Source of the DNA: Lentisphaeria bacterium
GTDB lineage: Bacteria > Verrucomicrobiota > Lentisphaeria > JABSQK01 > UBA12247
Reading direction: 5' to 3'
Length of the DNA stretch: 7,177 bases
Assembly: GCA_003477185.1 (NCBI GenBank)
Contig: DMTJ01000491.1
Span: forward strand, 1 to 7,177
This document shows, piece after piece, positions 5,837 through 7,177 of the stretch. Both the position numbers and the translations under genes were made by a program. Each line of letters begins with the position of its first letter. Position 1 is the first letter of the stretch. The notes beneath the pieces are model-generated. The model ran no database searches. It had not been told where the DNA came from and saw nothing but the letters and a program-made list of their open reading frames with translations.

Positions 5837-6291
5837 TGAAAAGCCTCAGTAGGAGCGCGAGCCAGGGGGAGTTCAAGCGCCCATGACCAGCGCTTGCCGT
5901 CGTGAAATTGCAGTTTCCAGGTAACGTTCTCAGCTGTGGGCGGGCAATAGCCGGGGATTGGAATTGCGAACTCCGCAACACTACGGCCATCAATCTGGCG
6001 TGTGTCCACAGTACACTCTGCTACGGCTGTGTTGTTATCGGATTTTTCTGTAGTGTGGGAGAGCTTGAGTTTTACCGAGTCAGGTGAGGACTTAGTCCCC
6101 ACTAGCAGGCGTCCGCGCAGAACGTCGCCGATGACATTTGTATCCTCCCACTCGAGAATTGAATCTATGCCTTTACCGTGACGCAAGAGTTTCCACGCCA
6201 GGCATAGCGCTGTCAGGTCAAGAACAATCCGTAAGCCAAGAAAAACAAACTGCATCCCCGATGATGGCACCCCAGCGAACCACTGAAATTT
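5830..6291 (-). pseudogene. C-terminal part of a frameshifted DUF3592-type membrane protein
   Basis: This frame continues the preceding one after a one-base slip at the TTTT run (6289-6292 on the plus strand). It starts near KFQWFAGVPSSG and runs through a membrane segment (MQFVFLGLRIVLDLTALCLAW), a linker, and a beta-rich domain ending EFAIPIPGYCPPTAENVTWKLQF...WALELPLARA. That ending resembles the C-terminal arrestin-like half of long DUF3592 proteins (iP...PPT...W.L...ELPL). An open frame extends upstream to 6396, but those residues (His/Ser-rich, MDATVHRPYG) look like out-of-frame sequence. If translated alone, ATG at 6255 is possible but has no clear ribosome site. It carries one copy of the 15-base palindrome, read as VAEFAI. 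The stop overlaps the start of the next gene. Confidence 0.6.
5964..5978 (-). repeat. Iterated palindrome copy A, TTGCGGAGTTCGCAA
   Basis: Exact 15-base copy with TTGCG/CGCAA arms around five bases. On the coding strand of the DUF3592 C-terminal fragment it reads VAEFAI. It matches the copies at 6606 and 7073 exactly. Confidence 0.85.
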
Positions 6292-6740
6292 TGGTGAAGT
6301 AGGGACAGAATGATGATGAAGAACGGAAATAGAATGAGGATGGGAATCATCACATACAGGGCCGAAGCCGTAAGGTCGGTGAACTGTGGCGTCCACACCG
6401 CTTCGCCTTGCGAGCTGACGTAGCAGGTGGTCTGGTCACCTAGGGTGATGGACTTCAGCTGCGCAGGCGGAGTGAGGCCTCGCAGGTAGAGTTGATCGCC
6501 GGTCCGCAGTGTTCCGTCAAAGCTGTAGGTGAACTCGGCGCCGATGATGCTATCGTCGGCGTCCTTCAGGATCTTGGTAAAGGTGGCCGGGCGCTGTCCC
6601 CACTGTTGCGAACTCCGCAACGAGAGGTAGGATTGGAACTCGGTCCAAGTGACTTTCCCGGCGCCGATGAGGATCGCAATTCCGAACAGGGTCAACAATA
6701 GGCGGTTGATTGTTGATTGTGGGCGGTTCACTGCGATCAT
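6213..6740 (-). CDS. DUF3592-like membrane protein, N-terminal part (frameshifted)
   Basis: Residues 14-30 form a membrane anchor, followed by an extracytoplasmic region: SSQQWGQRPATFTKILKDA, then AEFTYSFDGTLRTGDQLY and LGDQTTCYVSSQGEAVWTP. This pattern (a W followed by Ala-Thr, Y.F.G..y.G, then a G..v.cyv element near a membrane helix) is typical of DUF3592. A second helix follows at about 124-148 (ALYVMIPILILFPFFIIILSLL). After HQ, near 6291, the frame drifts (SGSLGCHHRGCSLFF) and stops at 6213, whereas another frame continues the expected membrane hairpin. The gene was therefore probably a single protein of about 300 aa spanning 6740-5830. The start ATG at 6740 has AGGAC about nine bases upstream. 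One 15-base palindrome falls at residues 41-45 (LRSSQ). Function is unknown. Confidence 0.6.
   Translation of the reverse strand: MIAVNRPQSTINRLLLTLFGIAILIGAGKVTWTEFQSYLSLRSSQQWGQRPATFTKILKDADDSIIGAEFTYSFDGTLRTGDQLYLRGLTPPAQLKSITLGDQTTCYVSSQGEAVWTPQFTDLTASALYVMIPILILFPFFIIILSLLHQNFSGSLGCHHRGCSLFFLAYGLFLT
6606..6620 (-). repeat. Iterated palindrome copy B, TTGCGGAGTTCGCAA
   Basis: Exact 15-base copy. The flanking bases extend the arms to GTTGCG/CGCAAC. It is in the DUF3592 N-terminal frame, read as LRSSQ, a different reading frame from the other three copies, which shows that the shared unit is nucleotide sequence and not a peptide motif. Confidence 0.85.
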
Positions 6741-6810
6741 CTGGCAAAGGTCCTGAATATGGCCCTATGTGAGAATGTACGCTTTGTTGCAGGATGAGCT
6801 ATGACGTGCT
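6741..6810. other. Short divergent intergenic region
   Basis: These 70 bases separate the DUF3592 gene (minus) from the Gluconate_2-dh3 gene (plus) and must hold both of their start signals unless transcription begins inside genes. I see AGGAC for the minus gene but no convincing -35/-10 pair in either direction and no terminator. Confidence 0.5.
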
Positions 6811-7177
6811 ATGGATTGTTCGCGGTTGCGAAGCAAAACGGGGCGTAGAGCTGTCACAGATAAGCAGAGAGAGGTGCTGCGGGCGTTTGCCCGGCGGGTA
6901 ATTCCGGGAGGCGACGGCTGGCCGGATGGTGCCGAGGCGGAATGTGAGGACTATGTCTCGCGGTTGCTGGCGGGCGATTGGGCGCACAAGCAGGACGAGT
7001 TTCTGGCTGGCCTCGAAAGGCTGGCTGATGCGGAGTTCGCAGAGTTGGCCGCAGCGGCGCAGGACGCGCTGCTTGCGGAGTTCGCAACTGGAGAGCAGGC
7101 TGGCTGGTTTCGGGATGCGAATGCGCTGGTGGCGGAGAATTACTACTCGGACGCAAGCAGCGGGGCGCATGGCCCGG
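6811..7177 (+). CDS. Gluconate 2-dehydrogenase subunit 3 family protein (5' part)
   Basis: The frame is open from ATG 6811 to the window edge, 122 codons without a stop; an in-frame TGA at 6802-6804 limits the start. The opening LRAFARRVIPGGDGWPDGAEAECEDYVSRLL and the later LVAENYYSD...SGAHGP fit the Gluconate_2-dh3 family, small subunits that accompany membrane-associated FAD/GMC oxidoreductases and are often exported. The usual closing of the domain (G..W..iG) would lie beyond the edge. No Tat signal is visible in the part seen (MDCSRLRSKTGRRAV is short). The ribosome site before 6811 is weak; GTG at 6874 (VLRAFARR) after AGAGAG is an alternative. It diverges from the DUF3592 gene with about 70 bases between them. 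Two 15-mer copies lie in it, read as DAEFAE and LAEFAT. A large GMC oxidoreductase subunit downstream is expected by analogy but not seen. Confidence 0.75.
   Translation, partial: MDCSRLRSKTGRRAVTDKQREVLRAFARRVIPGGDGWPDGAEAECEDYVSRLLAGDWAHKQDEFLAGLERLADAEFAELAAAAQDALLAEFATGEQAGWFRDANALVAENYYSDASSGAHGP
7029..7041 (+). repeat. Iterated palindrome copy C, core TGCGGAGTTCGCA
   Basis: The 13-base core is exact, with outer bases A and G in place of T and A. It is read as DAEFAE in the Gluconate_2-dh3 gene, 44 bases before copy D. Confidence 0.8.
7073..7087 (+). repeat. Iterated palindrome copy D, TTGCGGAGTTCGCAA
   Basis: Exact 15-base copy, read as LAEFAT in the Gluconate_2-dh3 gene. Like copies A to C it has the GGAGTTC orientation on the coding strand. 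Confidence 0.85.

Noticed and set aside
6285..6295. Programmed -1 frameshift in the DUF3592 gene
   Set aside because: The coding strand reads C CAA AAT, which does not fit the X XXY YYZ slippery heptamer, and I see no strong following stem-loop.
6799..7170. Minus-strand open frame opposite the window end
   Set aside because: The plus strand encodes a clear Gluconate_2-dh3 pattern; the minus frame is Arg/Pro/Ser-rich and featureless.
1..7177. CRISPR array, tRNA or rRNA gene
   Set aside because: No regularly spaced direct repeats, no tRNA-like cloverleaf or CCA end, and no rRNA-like sequence was seen on either strand.

Overview
The window is bacterial and moderately GC-rich, with closely packed genes on both strands. 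Gene content and protein style recall Verrucomicrobiota, possibly Opitutae-like: a DUF3592 protein with an arrestin-like C-terminal half, an excisionase-type HTH joined to a zinc ribbon, an EboD-like sugar phosphate cyclase, and a Gluconate_2-dh3 accessory subunit. The taxonomic guess is low to moderate confidence because there is no rRNA or other marker gene.

Layout, left to right. (1) Minus strand, 5-1454: a two-gene unit, a short FmdB-like Cys-rich protein followed by coaBC, the bifunctional coenzyme A biosynthesis enzyme. (2) 1455-1775: a divergent 321-base intergenic region holding a set of nested inverted repeats around one centre, a small tandem repeat and a candidate promoter. (3) Plus strand, 1776-5136: a small HTH/zinc-ribbon protein, then a dehydroquinate-synthase-like sugar phosphate cyclase whose stop overlaps (ATGA) the start of a PabB-PabC fusion for p-aminobenzoate synthesis. 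(4) Minus strand, 5093-6740: a DUF3592 membrane protein interrupted by a frameshift, and a coupled small membrane protein whose middle is a GC-rich, hairpin-rich stretch that looks inserted. (5) Plus strand, 6811 to the window end: the start of a Gluconate_2-dh3-family subunit, cut by the edge.

Functionally, the left two thirds is cofactor metabolism: coenzyme A (coaBC), and p-aminobenzoate/folate (pabBC) translationally coupled to a cyclase that works on a neighbouring class of sugar phosphates. The right third is accessory: membrane proteins of unknown role with signs of decay or insertion, and a redox accessory subunit.

The most unusual signal is an iterated 15-base palindrome, TTGCGGAGTTCGCAA. 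It occurs four times (three complete, one with a 13-base core) between 5964 and 7087, always inside genes and always in the same orientation relative to transcription. Two related palindromes, TTGCGGACTCCGCAA and a one-base variant, lie in pabBC. Because it is read in two different frames, the selection or amplification appears to act on the DNA or RNA word rather than on a peptide.
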